Position numbers and translations under genes: made by a program. From Marinobacter sp. (GTDB lineage: Bacteria; Pseudomonadota; Gammaproteobacteria; Pseudomonadales; Oleiphilaceae), in NCBI GenBank assembly GCA_022014155.1, contig JAKLLS010000024.1, forward strand, positions 1 through 36,273: a stretch of DNA of 36,273 nt. Reading direction: 5' to 3'. The notes beneath the pieces were generated by a model that had not been told where the DNA came from, searched no databases, and was given only the letters and a program-made list of their open reading frames with translations. Below are positions 1-8,093 of the stretch, one piece after another. Every line of letters begins with the position of its first letter. Position 1 is the first letter of the stretch.

Positions 1-140
1 GACGATTTATGCCCTCACTAATGCCTCGTAAATCGACTCGGCAGGTCAGATCAGATCATAGCGGCTGAAGGGAATAAGCGGCGTAAACATACAGATCCGG
101 TAGCTTCTTGCGTTAACCAAACCTGAACATGTCCCTCATT

Positions 141-160
141 GTGCCCGAAGAATCGGGCAC
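141..160. repeat. Perfect hairpin, 8-bp stem
   Basis: GTGCCCGA and TCGGGCAC form a perfect 8-bp inverted repeat around a 4-base AGAA loop. It lies in the non-coding stretch before the DUF2855 gene. No T-run follows on either strand, so it is not a standard intrinsic terminator. It may still mark the end of a gene lying before the window. I see no gene in bases 1-256. Confidence 0.4.
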
Positions 161-256
161 CCGGCCGCGCTACTCAAGGACCTGCAAACCTGAACCATCT
201 CACCGGCGCCCGCTGCTACGATATTGCTTCGTCCAACGATGAAGAGAATCCGCGAT

Positions 257-1378
257 ATGACTTTCCAGAATCCATCAGAAGCAATGACCATTCAACGGTT
301 GCTCACCCGCAAGGATCAACTGCATGAGAGCCGACTTGAGGACTGTCACATGGAGGCAGAACTGAGTGACGGTGAGATCATCATCAGACTTGAACGATTT
401 GGTCTGACCACTAACAACATCACTTATGCGGCATTCGGGGATGCCATGGAGTATTGGAAATTTTTCCCCACCGGCCAGGATGAGTGGGGACACATGCCTG
501 TATGGGGTATTGGCCGCGTCATTGCTTCAGCGGCCGATGGCGTCCAGGCGGGAGAGCGATACTTCGGGTACTATCCGATGGCCACGCACCTGAAACTGAC
601 CATCGATCAGGTGACCCCGCGCGGCTTTGTTGAGGTATCAGAGCAACGCCAGGGCTTGCCGGCTGCCTACAACTACTACACCAACTACGCGGGTACCGAC
701 GCCAACTCACCGGAAAGCGATTATCGGATTTTGTTGCGCCCCCTGTTCCTCACCTCGTACATGCTTTCAGACTATCTGATCGACAATGACTTTTTCGGTG
801 CCCGCCAGATCGTCATTTCCAGCGCCTCCAGCAAAACCGCATTCGGCTCGGCGTTCTGTATTCACGGGAATACCGATGCCAGAATTATCGGACTGACCTC
901 GGGCAGAAACCGGGCGTTTGTAGAAAGGCTGGAATGCTACCAGTCGGTCGCGACCTATGATGAACTCCCATCGATTGATCGCGACAGTCCCACTCTTTAC
1001 ATCGATTTCTCTGGTGACAGTCAATTGCGAGAGCGTATTCACCAGCACTTTGGCAACAATCTGGTGCACGACTGTTATGCAGGGTCGTCGTCCAACCTGG
1101 AATTCAATTACGAGAGCATTGACGATAACAACGGCAAGACCCGTTTCTTCTTCGCAGCCCCTCACTATCGTAAGCGGGTCAAGGAACTGGGCGGACGTGC
1201 GGTATTGACTGCCATGGACGCCAGGCAGGCGGAGTTTATTCAGGCTTTGAGCAATCCGGACGCCCCCTGGGTCAGCCTATGTTTCAGCGAAGGTTTTGAA
1301 GAGGCAGCGCAGGTCATCGAGCGTTTATGTCAAAACAAGGTGGGGCCTGATGAGGGTCACATTGTGCTCTTGCCCTGA
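257..1378 (+). CDS. DUF2855 family protein
   Basis: This 373-residue protein resembles the DUF2855 family, whose members have a fold distantly like medium-chain dehydrogenases and no established reaction. Visible landmarks are an N-terminal beta-rich segment (EIIIRLERFGLTTNNITYA), a 'WKFFP' motif, the 'WGIGRV' turn and a later segment 'IVISSASSKTAFGSAF' that looks like a nucleotide-binding turn. The start at 257 is preceded by GAAGAGA at good spacing. ATGs at 239 and 284 are alternatives. The 3' end overlaps that of the convergent TetR gene by about 22 bases. That regulator could control the gene, but nothing in the sequence proves it. Family assignment is from memory of the motif pattern; function is unknown. 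Confidence 0.8.
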   Translation: MTFQNPSEAMTIQRLLTRKDQLHESRLEDCHMEAELSDGEIIIRLERFGLTTNNITYAAFGDAMEYWKFFPTGQDEWGHMPVWGIGRVIASAADGVQAGERYFGYYPMATHLKLTIDQVTPRGFVEVSEQRQGLPAAYNYYTNYAGTDANSPESDYRILLRPLFLTSYMLSDYLIDNDFFGARQIVISSASSKTAFGSAFCIHGNTDARIIGLTSGRNRAFVERLECYQSVATYDELPSIDRDSPTLYIDFSGDSQLRERIHQHFGNNLVHDCYAGSSSNLEFNYESIDDNNGKTRFFFAAPHYRKRVKELGGRAVLTAMDARQAEFIQALSNPDAPWVSLCFSEGFEEAAQVIERLCQNKVGPDEGHIVLLP

Positions 1379-2001
1379 CCGGAGGGGGCACCGACCAGGC
1401 TCAGGCACATGGAATACGTTGTGTCGAGCCAGTCGCCAAGCTCCCGGGCGTCTACCTGGGCCAGCAGGCGATAGCGGCGGGCGCCCCATACCATGGTAAA
1501 CAGGGTCCGAATCGCTTCAGGGGAGGGCGGGTTGTCCAGATCAGGCCAGCCAGACACAATCTCGATCCAGGTGTCCGACAGTTTTTCGAAAGCCCGGCGA
1601 TGATGTGTTTCCAGTGCTATTTGCCCTTCCTGCAGGAGCATGGTGCGATCCAGGTATGGGGCCTCCGGGTCGGCTCCCGACGCTATCTTCACAAGCTCAA
1701 ACAATCGTTCTGGCCAGGCAGCATCGCAGAGCAGCTGGTCTTTAGCCCTGACCCGCTGAATGTCCCATTCGATACAGTGCCGGACATAGCCCGACAATAG
1801 CGCTGTGGTGTTCGGGAAGTATAAATAGATGGTGCCCACGGCGAAGCCGGTTTCCTCGGCAATGGCCCGTGTGGTGACCGCCTTGGGTCCCTGCCTGCAC
1901 CAGATCCGCACAAAGCCATCATAAATAGCCTGAACCGTGAACCTGGCCCTGTCCTGTCGCGGACGTTTTCGGGGAAGATGTACAACCTGTTTTTGCTGCA
2001 A
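1357..2001 (-). CDS. TetR/AcrR family transcriptional regulator
   Basis: This is a predicted DNA-binding repressor of 214 residues. The N-terminal helix-turn-helix reads 'VTTRAIAEETGFAVGTIYLYF', typical of TetR proteins, followed by a helical ligand-binding domain that is not conserved enough to name a ligand. The reading frame can be extended to a TTG at 2079, but the TTG at 2001 has a strong GAGGGAG Shine-Dalgarno sequence eight bases upstream and gives a normal TetR N-terminus, so I prefer it. The gene converges on and slightly overlaps the DUF2855 gene. Its target is unknown. The upstream stretch 2002-2300 has no other clear gene; a TGTACA-centred segment near 2045 could be part of its promoter or operator, but this is weak. 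Confidence 0.85.
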   Translation of the reverse strand: MQQKQVVHLPRKRPRQDRARFTVQAIYDGFVRIWCRQGPKAVTTRAIAEETGFAVGTIYLYFPNTTALLSGYVRHCIEWDIQRVRAKDQLLCDAAWPERLFELVKIASGADPEAPYLDRTMLLQEGQIALETHHRRAFEKLSDTWIEIVSGWPDLDNPPSPEAIRTLFTMVWGARRYRLLAQVDARELGDWLDTTYSMCLSLVGAPSGQGKSTM

Positions 2002-2304
2002 ACTGTTGTCTCCCTCATTTGCAGGGTTAGTGGCGGTATACTCTGTACAAACTTTAACCGTCCCCTCAATCAGTTCCAAGTTCTTTGATACCCGCCGTTG
2101 GGTAATGTTGGTAGCTGGTCACCCGGTACTGACTGCGAGCGTCTGCGACCAGTGGCTCAACCAGCCTGCTAAACTGCTGTTGAGGAAGCCATGCTGGATA
2201 GTGAGAATCTTGTTCGTTCAATCACTCCAACATTTTTTTCCTGTTTCGGATACGATGGTCGTTTGATGTTGGCGAACAAGCCAAGATTTAACCTGGGGAA
2301 TATG

Positions 2305-2466
2305 ATGAGCAAGAAACCCGCAAAAGTTACATTAACGACTGCCACGATTGAGGAGCAGACGGCTGCTTTTTTAAAATCCGGAGGGGTCATTGAATATGTG
2401 GGTAAAGGTAAAAGTGGACAATATGCCTCCACAGGTTCAAAGCAGATTGACCTGAAAAGTAGCTGA
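2305..2466 (+). CDS. Small conserved-looking protein, unknown function
   Basis: The predicted protein has 53 residues, is basic and soluble, with the core 'EEQTAAFLKSGGVIEYVGKG'. The frame opens at 2191 and would give 91 residues, but the first 38 have unremarkable composition. The ATG at 2305 follows GGGGA at workable spacing and begins with the ordinary small-protein start MSKKPAKV. An ATG at 2302 is an equal alternative. A terminator-like hairpin follows within ten bases, which supports a real transcription unit. The pattern 'FLxxGGxI' recalls short proteins found in many gammaproteobacteria, but I cannot name a family or function. Confidence 0.55.
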   Translation: MSKKPAKVTLTTATIEEQTAAFLKSGGVIEYVGKGKSGQYASTGSKQIDLKSS

Positions 2467-2472
2467 TGAGTT

Positions 2473-2504
2473 CGGAGCCTGGTTGTAGAAAGTGCTCCGG
2501 TTTT
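2473..2504 (+). terminator. Intrinsic terminator
   Basis: CGGAGCCT pairs with AGTGCTCCG (one bulged base), followed by GTTTTC. It lies just after the small gene ending at 2466 and before the convergent MOSC gene end at 2512, where a terminator is expected. Confidence 0.6.
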
Positions 2505-2511
2505 CACCAAC

Positions 2512-3003
2512 TCACGGGCAGACTTGCACGTCATCACCTAGCGCTAGCTCACCTCCTTTAACCACCCGTGTCGTAATCCCCCCATGCCCGCGCATGGCGT
2601 TGTAGCCGCCCGGCCCGAGTGCGGTTTCCATCTTGCTGCAGGGGTGGCACAGGCCCGTGTATTCCAGGACCACACCACCGATCCGGAATGTTTTGCCTTT
2701 CAGGGCCAGCAGGTTCAGGCCTGAAACCACGATGTTGCGCCGGAAAACCTCGGGGCCAATGGCTTCCCGCCCCAGGCAGGAGGCGATGGCATGCAGGTGC
2801 TCTTTCTGGATGAGGGTGACCTGTCGCTTGCTGGTCGCGCGGCCGTTGAAACGATCGCCAGCCAGGCCTTTGCCCGGGGTGACCGTCACGCTGTCGAGCG
2901 CTTTCATTGCCTCACCACGGGCGGGGCGGATGCCAATCCATTCCACGTGGCCGCACTGGGGGAGGGTGTCGAGCAGGCTTTGTAGTGGGGTTGGTTCAGT
3001 CAT
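2512..3003 (-). CDS. MOSC domain protein
   Basis: This 163-residue protein is a stand-alone MOSC domain, the domain of molybdenum cofactor sulfurases and YiiM-type proteins thought to move sulfur or act with Moco enzymes. The signature 'GLCHPCSKME' with its Cys, the 'AGDRFNGR' segment and 'FRRNIVVSG' all fit. The frame extends upstream to 3114, but the ATG at 3003 gives a normal N-terminus (MTEPTPLQ) and overlaps the end of the deoxyribosyltransferase gene by eight bases, which indicates translational coupling. The substrate is unknown. Confidence 0.88.
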   Translation of the reverse strand: MTEPTPLQSLLDTLPQCGHVEWIGIRPARGEAMKALDSVTVTPGKGLAGDRFNGRATSKRQVTLIQKEHLHAIASCLGREAIGPEVFRRNIVVSGLNLLALKGKTFRIGGVVLEYTGLCHPCSKMETALGPGGYNAMRGHGGITTRVVKGGELALGDDVQVCP

Positions 3004-3541
3004 TGGCGAGCGCTCGCACACATCGAAGAAACAGCTCCGCCGAGAAAAACCGGTGTTCGCCGGGCCGCTCTGCCACGAATAGCTGGCCACCGGATTCGCG
3101 GATTCCGCCCTCAATCATCAGGTTGTCATTCAGCTCAAAGTCTTCAATCGTGTGGCCCCGTTCATCCAGATCGTTTGCGCCTGCCCGTTCCCGGTAGCGC
3201 CGGCTGTCCAGGGTGAATCCGAAGGCGGGCTTGCCCTGGCCGATCATGTAGCCCACCTCGAACACGGTGCCGGGGTCGGCGCTGATGCCGCGAAAGGGCG
3301 TCAGATTGGCGATGATGGCATCGCAGCTGTCCATCAGCTCACGGTTGGCCTGGTAGATGCGGTGCCCGCGATCGGGTTTTGCGTCGTTCTCTGAAAACGC
3401 CAGCTCGGTGTCCAGCGGGTCTACACCCTCGAATCCGTATTCCTGGAGCAGGCGTTTTTTCTCGGCGACGATGGCCTGGTGCTCTCCGGCCGGGAAGAAG
3501 ACTTCGGGACCGGCGAGGTAGATGCGTTTTGGCTGTGTCAT
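2996..3541 (-). CDS. Nucleoside 2-deoxyribosyltransferase family protein
   Basis: The 181-residue cytoplasmic protein begins 'KRIYLAGPEVFFP', the family's N-terminal strand and loop, and contains 'CDAIIANLTPFRG' and 'DPGTVFEVGYM', where the Glu in FEVGY matches the usual catalytic glutamate. Family members swap bases between deoxyribonucleosides or hydrolyse the N-glycosidic bond in nucleotide salvage. It is co-transcribed with the MOSC gene. A short copy of the tenA 3' end lies directly upstream (3548-3568), suggesting that tenA was once its upstream neighbour. Confidence 0.88.
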   Translation of the reverse strand: MTQPKRIYLAGPEVFFPAGEHQAIVAEKKRLLQEYGFEGVDPLDTELAFSENDAKPDRGHRIYQANRELMDSCDAIIANLTPFRGISADPGTVFEVGYMIGQGKPAFGFTLDSRRYRERAGANDLDERGHTIEDFELNDNLMIEGGIRESGGQLFVAERPGEHRFFSAELFLRCVRALAND

Positions 3542-3547
3542 AGGCTG

Positions 3548-3568
3548 CTCATTCGCTCAGGTTCAATC
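3548..3568 (-). repeat. Duplicate of tenA 3' end (direct repeat copy 1)
   Basis: These 21 bases match bases 4815-4835, the last codons and stop of tenA, with one mismatch and in the same orientation. Read on the minus strand it would encode LNLSE followed by TGA, against LNLSD-TGA in tenA. It sits seven bases upstream of the deoxyribosyltransferase start. Confidence 0.75.
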
Positions 3569-3577
3569 GGGTTCGGG

Positions 3578-3622
3578 GGCTCCGTTTCGTGCGGGTGGTC
3601 TGCTCTTCCACGACACGGAGCC
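3578..3622. repeat. Hairpin between divergent genes
   Basis: GGCTCCGT (3578-3585) and ACGGAGCC (3615-3622) are perfectly complementary, with an inner CGTG/CACG pairing. It lies between the divergent deoxyribosyltransferase and MDR genes, near one edge of the apparent MDR insertion. It could be a leader structure or a remnant terminator; there is no T-run. Role unknown. Confidence 0.4.
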
Positions 3623-3707
3623 ATGGGCGTCTGCGGGTTACCAGGTTATGGGCTAGTATAAGTCCAGAATATGGAATCAGCGTTTCCCAAATTTACAGGC
3701 CTCAACT

Positions 3708-4715
3708 ATGGCGTACAGAGTTGTCACCCTGAGGAACTACGGAGGCCCGGACGCTCTCCAGGTTGAGACCATTGATGAGCTTCCGGAGCCTCGAGAGGGA
3801 GAGGTCCGCGTTAGAGTTCTGGCGTGCAGTGCGGCTTACACCGACACTCTGATCCGACGGGGCATATACCCTGACGTCCCTAAAAAGCCCCCCTTCACGC
3901 CCGGCTACGACATGCTGGGTGTTGTTGATAAATTGGGTGCCGGGGTCACCTATCTGGCCGTGGGCGACAAGGTGGCCGAGCTCACGGTCATCGGCTCCTA
4001 TTCCGAGTACATGGTTCTTTCAGCGGATCGACTCATCCGTGTTCCCCAAAACGTCGATACTGCCGAGGCGGTTTCACTGATTCTGACCTACGTAACTGCT
4101 TACCAGATGCTCACACGTTCGGCAAAGGTGCAGCAGGGCGACAGCGTTCTGATTCATGGTGCTGGCGGCGCTGTGGGACGTGCTTTGCTTGAGTTAAGTG
4201 CTGTTTTAAATCTCAGGATGTATGGCACTGCCTCGAAGTCACAACATGATTTGCTGCGATCCTTGACTTGCGTGCCCATAGATTACAAAGAAGAGGATTT
4301 TGTTGAGTCAATCCGGAGTGTTGAACCGCAAGGTGTAAAAGCAGTTTTCGATGGCATAGGCGGAGATAACCTCAAGCGCTCTGTGAAGGTCCTTTGCAAG
4401 AATGGCACGCTCGTGGCCTTTGGTTCGTATTACGCCAGCTCATCAAAAGATTTAATCAGAGATTTTCTGCGTGTGAACTTCTGGAATGCCGTTCCATGGC
4501 GACCCTCGGCGACCTTCTATTCCATTGGCGCCTGGCACCGAAAACATCATGATTGGTTCAGAGACGACCTGACGACACTCTTAAATTGGCTTTCCGACGA
4601 AAAGATCAAGCCCTCCATCAGCAGGAAAATGAAACTGGAAGAGGCGCCTGTCGCTCATGATCTATTAGATAAAGGGTTGGCCAAGGGGAAACTCGTGTTG
4701 ATGGTTGGCGAATAA
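3708..4715 (+). CDS. Zinc-free MDR family NAD(P)-dependent oxidoreductase
   Basis: This 335-residue protein is a medium-chain dehydrogenase/reductase of the quinone oxidoreductase type. It has the N-terminal GroES-like domain ('GYDMLGVVDKLGAGV') and a Rossmann domain with 'VLIHGAGGAVGRALLEL' near residues 144-160. The zinc-binding cysteine cluster of alcohol dehydrogenases is absent. It probably reduces an enone or quinone with NADPH, substrate unknown. The second half is visibly less GC-rich than its neighbours, and the gene is bounded by copies of the tenA 3' end, so it looks acquired by insertion. The start at 3708 follows a weak ribosome-binding site. A strong terminator hairpin follows. 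Confidence 0.85.
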   Translation: MAYRVVTLRNYGGPDALQVETIDELPEPREGEVRVRVLACSAAYTDTLIRRGIYPDVPKKPPFTPGYDMLGVVDKLGAGVTYLAVGDKVAELTVIGSYSEYMVLSADRLIRVPQNVDTAEAVSLILTYVTAYQMLTRSAKVQQGDSVLIHGAGGAVGRALLELSAVLNLRMYGTASKSQHDLLRSLTCVPIDYKEEDFVESIRSVEPQGVKAVFDGIGGDNLKRSVKVLCKNGTLVAFGSYYASSSKDLIRDFLRVNFWNAVPWRPSATFYSIGAWHRKHHDWFRDDLTTLLNWLSDEKIKPSISRKMKLEEAPVAHDLLDKGLAKGKLVLMVGE

Positions 4716-4755
4716 CGAATATCCGGAGCATTCTGAATCCCTGATGGGGGGCTGG

Positions 4756-4792
4756 TTTCTGAGCCGAATAATTACCATATTCGGCTCAGAAA
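4756..4792. terminator. Bidirectional terminator
   Basis: A perfect 15-bp stem, TTTCTGAGCCGAATA with its exact complement, encloses a 7-base loop. The ends are A/T-rich on both sides. It lies between the convergent MDR and tenA genes and could stop transcription from either. Confidence 0.8.
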
Positions 4793-4814
4793 TTGATTTG
4801 ATAAGGCCAGTGAT

Positions 4815-4835
4815 CTCAGTCGCTCAGGTTCAATC
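4815..4835 (-). repeat. tenA 3' end (direct repeat copy 2)
   Basis: This is the native 3' end and stop of tenA; 20 of 21 bases are repeated at 3548-3568. The two copies flank the MDR gene as direct repeats about 1.25 kb apart. Confidence 0.75.
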
Positions 4836-5484
4836 CCATGTCCCAGAAGTCGATTTCCAGCCGGGTCGCGTCCCGGAAGATTCGGGTCAGCTGCTCGAAC
4901 CGGGTGGCGGACACGTCGGCCAGTCGTTCATCCAGCCAGTGAATCTCCGCCTGCATGGCGTCCTGGAACTCGTCGCTTTCATACATGGCGATCCAGGCAT
5001 CGTAGGGGTTGGCGTCGCCCCGAATGGTTTCCGCGCGGCGGTTCAGCCAGTTGGCAATCTCGCCATAGCCCACCATACAGGGGGACAGGGCCACATGCAG
5101 GTCCAGCAGATCGCCGCGGTTGCCGGTGTCGAGCACATATCGGGTGTAGGCGAGGGTGGCACGGGCTTCCGGCAGGTTGGCCAGTTCGTCCTCTGAAATG
5201 CCCCACTCGTTGCAGTATTGGATGTGCAAGTCCAGCTCGGTATCCAGGATCGCCTGCAGTCCGTCTTTGGCCTGCCGCAGATCCGACAGGGTCGGGCTTT
5301 TGTAGGCGGCCAGGGCAAAAGCGCGGGCAAACTGGATCAGGAACAGGTAGTCCTGTTTGAGGTAATGCTGGAATGCCTCCGCAGCCAGTGAGGCATCGCC
5401 CAGTTGCCGAACAAAGCTGTGCTCGATGTAGTCGCGCCATTCTGTCGGGCAGTGCTTTTTGAGGTCTTCAAACTGATAGGGCAT
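4816..5484 (-). CDS. tenA: TenA family thiaminase II-like protein
   Basis: The 222-residue all-helical protein matches TenA, which hydrolyses aminopyrimidines in thiamin salvage. The motif 'ALSPCMVGYGEI' carries the nucleophilic cysteine, 'HYLKQDYLFLIQFARAFA' is the family's active-site helix, and 'YESDEFQDAM' follows in the C-terminal half. The start has AAGAG nine bases upstream. The protein is full length. No other thiamin genes are near. A partial copy of its last codons next to the deoxyribosyltransferase gene suggests an ancestral order tenA, deoxyribosyltransferase, MOSC on this strand. Some TenA relatives lack the cysteine and do other jobs; this one keeps it. Confidence 0.88.
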   Translation of the reverse strand: MPYQFEDLKKHCPTEWRDYIEHSFVRQLGDASLAAEAFQHYLKQDYLFLIQFARAFALAAYKSPTLSDLRQAKDGLQAILDTELDLHIQYCNEWGISEDELANLPEARATLAYTRYVLDTGNRGDLLDLHVALSPCMVGYGEIANWLNRRAETIRGDANPYDAWIAMYESDEFQDAMQAEIHWLDERLADVSATRFEQLTRIFRDATRLEIDFWDMGLNLSD

Positions 5485-5590
5485 GGAGTTGCTCTTGTGA
5501 AGGGTTTAGTCGCATTATTCCAGAAGTCGGGGGCTTTGTTCGAGGGAGAAGTGCCTTGAATCAGAATCGGCCTGGACCGGGAGGCTTATC

Positions 5591-6694
5591 ATGCGTATCA
5601 CGAGTGTGGAGGTGTATACCGCCGGCCTGGAATACGCCGGCAAGGCTTATGCTTTTGCGGGTGGGCGTTCACATAAAAGGTTTACCAGTACCGTGGTCGT
5701 GCTGACCACGGATATGGGCGTTACTGGTTATGGCGAGGTTTGTCCCTGCGGTCCCAACTACATGGCCGCTTTTGCCGAGGGGCTCCCCTCGTGCCTGTCT
5801 TTGCTGGCGCCTGTTGTCATCGGAGAAGATCCACGCCAGACCTCTTTCATCTATGAGCGCATGGATCAGGCGCTGACCGGACACGCTGTTGCCAAGGCTG
5901 CCATTGATATCGCCTGCTGGGACATACTGGGCAAAGCGGCGGGACTGCCCGTCTACACTCTACTGGGCGGGCTCCAGATGCCCTCCATGCCTTTGCACCG
6001 GATTGTTTCTCTGGGTGAGCCGGAAGAGATGGAAGCGTCTTTGCAACGCTATCGTTCTGAAGGGTTCCGGCACATTCAGATCAAGCTGGGGCATCGGGTT
6101 GAGGAGGACATCGACCTCATCCGGGCTCTGAGCAAGTTCAAACACTCCGATGAGCTTTGGGTTGGAGACATTAATGCAGCCTGGCGGCGGGATCAGGCTG
6201 TGCGATTTTCACAGGCGATCGACGGGTTGGACCTTTATCTGGAGCAGCCCTGCCGGGGCTATGAGGAATGCCTGTCGGTCCGGCGTCGGATAAGGCATCC
6301 AGTCAAGCTGGATGAGAGCCTCAACTCCCTGGCCGATGTACAACGGGCTCTCTGCGACGATGCCATGGATGCGATGGCTCTGAAGGTAAGCAAGTTTGGT
6401 GGCCTGACCCCCTCCAGAATCATAAGGGATGTGTGCGTGGATGCCGGAATACCCATGACAATCGAAGATGCGTGGGGCAGCGGCATAGCCACGGCAGCCT
6501 ATGCCCATCTGGCGGCGAGTACACCGGCCAGGGCTTTGCTGAATACAACGGATCTTCACAATTACAACACGGCTCAGCTTGCCACCGGTGCCCCCGAAGT
6601 GTCCGGTGGCCGAATGACGCTGAGTGATCGCCCCGGGCTGGGCGTGACTCCGGATTTCAGCATGCTGACACTGCGTGACGTCTACGAGGCATAA
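5591..6694 (+). CDS. Mandelate racemase/muconate lactonizing enzyme family (hydroxyproline-type)
   Basis: This 367-residue enolase-superfamily enzyme abstracts a proton alpha to a carboxylate. An N-terminal capping domain is followed by a TIM barrel with acid/base Lys165 (IQIKLG) and Lys265 (ALKVSKFGG), and Mg2+ ligands Asp193 (GDINAAW), Glu219 (LEQP) and Asp241/Glu242 (DES). Paired lysines and this spacing fit cis-3-hydroxy-L-proline dehydratase or hydroxyproline-betaine 2-epimerase; the exact substrate cannot be read from the sequence. The start has GGGAGG at ideal spacing. No transporter or catabolic partner gene sits beside it, so the pathway context is missing here. Confidence 0.85.
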   Translation: MRITSVEVYTAGLEYAGKAYAFAGGRSHKRFTSTVVVLTTDMGVTGYGEVCPCGPNYMAAFAEGLPSCLSLLAPVVIGEDPRQTSFIYERMDQALTGHAVAKAAIDIACWDILGKAAGLPVYTLLGGLQMPSMPLHRIVSLGEPEEMEASLQRYRSEGFRHIQIKLGHRVEEDIDLIRALSKFKHSDELWVGDINAAWRRDQAVRFSQAIDGLDLYLEQPCRGYEECLSVRRRIRHPVKLDESLNSLADVQRALCDDAMDAMALKVSKFGGLTPSRIIRDVCVDAGIPMTIEDAWGSGIATAAYAHLAASTPARALLNTTDLHNYNTAQLATGAPEVSGGRMTLSDRPGLGVTPDFSMLTLRDVYEA

Positions 6695-6719
6695 AGAAAA
6701 TCAGGAGCGGGCATCATGG

Positions 6720-7298
6720 TTATTGGCTGATCATGTCCAACGCCAACAGCTCCTGCAACATGCTATAACTCAGCCCCCATATGCAGTAATCCTGATATCG
6801 GCAACAGGGGAGTTTCAAGGTGCCAATAGGCGTGCGCCAGGGCAGTCTGCTCTGGTTCTCTTTGGCTGCGAGGTAGTCGAGGGGAACCCACACTACTCGC
6901 TCGACTTCATGGTTCAGCGTGACAGGCTGTGTTCCCTGCCACTCGTAAACGTAGGGCGTGACGACCATCGGTCGCCAGCGGCTGTGATGGCGGGTAATCA
7001 GGTCAGAGAGCCGGGCCTGGAAACGGCCATGGCGCATCAGGTCGACACCGGTTTCTTCGAGGGTTTCCCGTTCGGCGGCTGCTCGGGGCGTGGCGTCATT
7101 CGATTGCATGCGCCCCCCGGGAAAGGCCATGTCCCCGGACCAGGGATCGCCTTCCCGACGGGCCCGCTGGATAAACAGCAACTCCACTCCGCCATCCTTC
7201 GTGCGCCGATAGATTAAAGCGACGGAGGCGCGGGTCAGGCGCCGCCGGAAAGGTAGCTTTTGGGGGCGCAAGGATGGCGCCCAGCGGTTTGGTGTCAC
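6720..7298 (-). CDS. Nudix hydrolase, CoA pyrophosphatase (NudL) type
   Basis: The 192-residue protein has a Nudix box in the form used by NudL/UPF0035 proteins: 'MAFPGGRMQSND' followed by 'RETLEETGVD'. Upstream is 'LLFIQRARREGDPWSGD', the counterpart of the substrate-recognition motif of CoA diphosphatases. It likely cleaves a nucleoside diphosphate linked compound such as CoA, using Mg2+. The frame stays open to 7409 inside the GST gene, but GTG at 7298 has AAAGGA ten bases upstream and gives a compact N-terminus (TPNRWAP), so I place the start there. It probably forms a two-gene unit with the GST gene, 35 bases upstream. Confidence 0.85.
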   Translation of the reverse strand: MTPNRWAPSLRPQKLPFRRRLTRASVALIYRRTKDGGVELLFIQRARREGDPWSGDMAFPGGRMQSNDATPRAAAERETLEETGVDLMRHGRFQARLSDLITRHHSRWRPMVVTPYVYEWQGTQPVTLNHEVERVVWVPLDYLAAKENQSRLPWRTPIGTLKLPCCRYQDYCIWGLSYSMLQELLALDMISQ

Positions 7299-7333
7299 AG
7301 AGTTCTGTCCTTTGTTGTTCGCTGACAGTCTAC

Positions 7334-8002
7334 TCAGGCAAAGTCGTATTTTCCGCCTTTTTCGAGCGCTTTCTGGTAAGCCGGTCTGGCGTGCACTCGT
7401 TCCACCCATGCGGTGATATGAGGCCGGTTTTCACCAACGATACCCCGTGCGACTGAGGCTTCCAATGGAAAGCTCATCTGAATATCCGCCGCGCTGAGGT
7501 TATCCCCCAGAAACCAGGTGTTTTTCGCCAGGTGGGATTCGACAAAATCCAGGTGCGTCTTGATCATCGGGCCGATGAACGTTTCAGTGGTTTTGTCGGC
7601 AATGCCTTTGGCCACCGGTTTTACAAAAAACGGCATCGGGCTGGTTTTAACCTTTTGAAATACCAGGCGCATCACCAGTGGTGGCATCAACGAGCCTTCG
7701 GCGTAATGCAGCCAGTAAGTGAAATCAAGCCACGCCTGGCCGCCGGTCTCCGGCAGCATGGTGTCTTTACCATAGGTGTGGGCAAGGTATTCGATAATGG
7801 CGCCGGATTCGGCCACCACCAGATCGCCGTCGGTGATCACCGGTGATTTGCCCAGTGGGTGTGTTTTTTTGAGGCTTGCTGGTGCCAGCATGGTTTGGGG
7901 ATCACGCTCGTATCGCTGGATCTCATAGGGCACGCCCAGCTCTTCCAGCATCCAGAGAACGCGTTGTGAGCGGGAATTATTGAGGTGGTGAACTGTAATC
8001 AT
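7334..8002 (-). CDS. Glutathione S-transferase family protein
   Basis: The 222-residue cytosolic protein has the thioredoxin-like N-terminal domain (ITVHHLNNSRSQRVLWMLEE, with Ser in the catalytic region) and the glutathione-binding 'VAESGAIIEYLA' motif with its conserved Glu-Ser pair near residues 65-66, followed by an all-helical C-terminal domain ('WFLGDNLSAADIQMSF', with the conserved N-capping Asp). It conjugates glutathione to electrophiles or acts as a peroxidase; the substrate is unknown. The start has GGAG at good spacing. It leads the Nudix gene. Confidence 0.9.
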   Translation of the reverse strand: MITVHHLNNSRSQRVLWMLEELGVPYEIQRYERDPQTMLAPASLKKTHPLGKSPVITDGDLVVAESGAIIEYLAHTYGKDTMLPETGGQAWLDFTYWLHYAEGSLMPPLVMRLVFQKVKTSPMPFFVKPVAKGIADKTTETFIGPMIKTHLDFVESHLAKNTWFLGDNLSAADIQMSFPLEASVARGIVGENRPHITAWVERVHARPAYQKALEKGGKYDFA

Positions 8003-8093
8003 GCAGAAACTCCGTTCGCATCAATAGAATTGGCAGGCTAGCAGAGTACTCCGCAAATGGCCTTTTGGTTCACCACCACTGTGCGCTGATTCA

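Noticed and set aside
139-327. 62-codon frame before the DUF2855 gene
   Set aside because: It overlaps the DUF2855 start in another phase, has no ribosome-binding site and no recognisable sequence.
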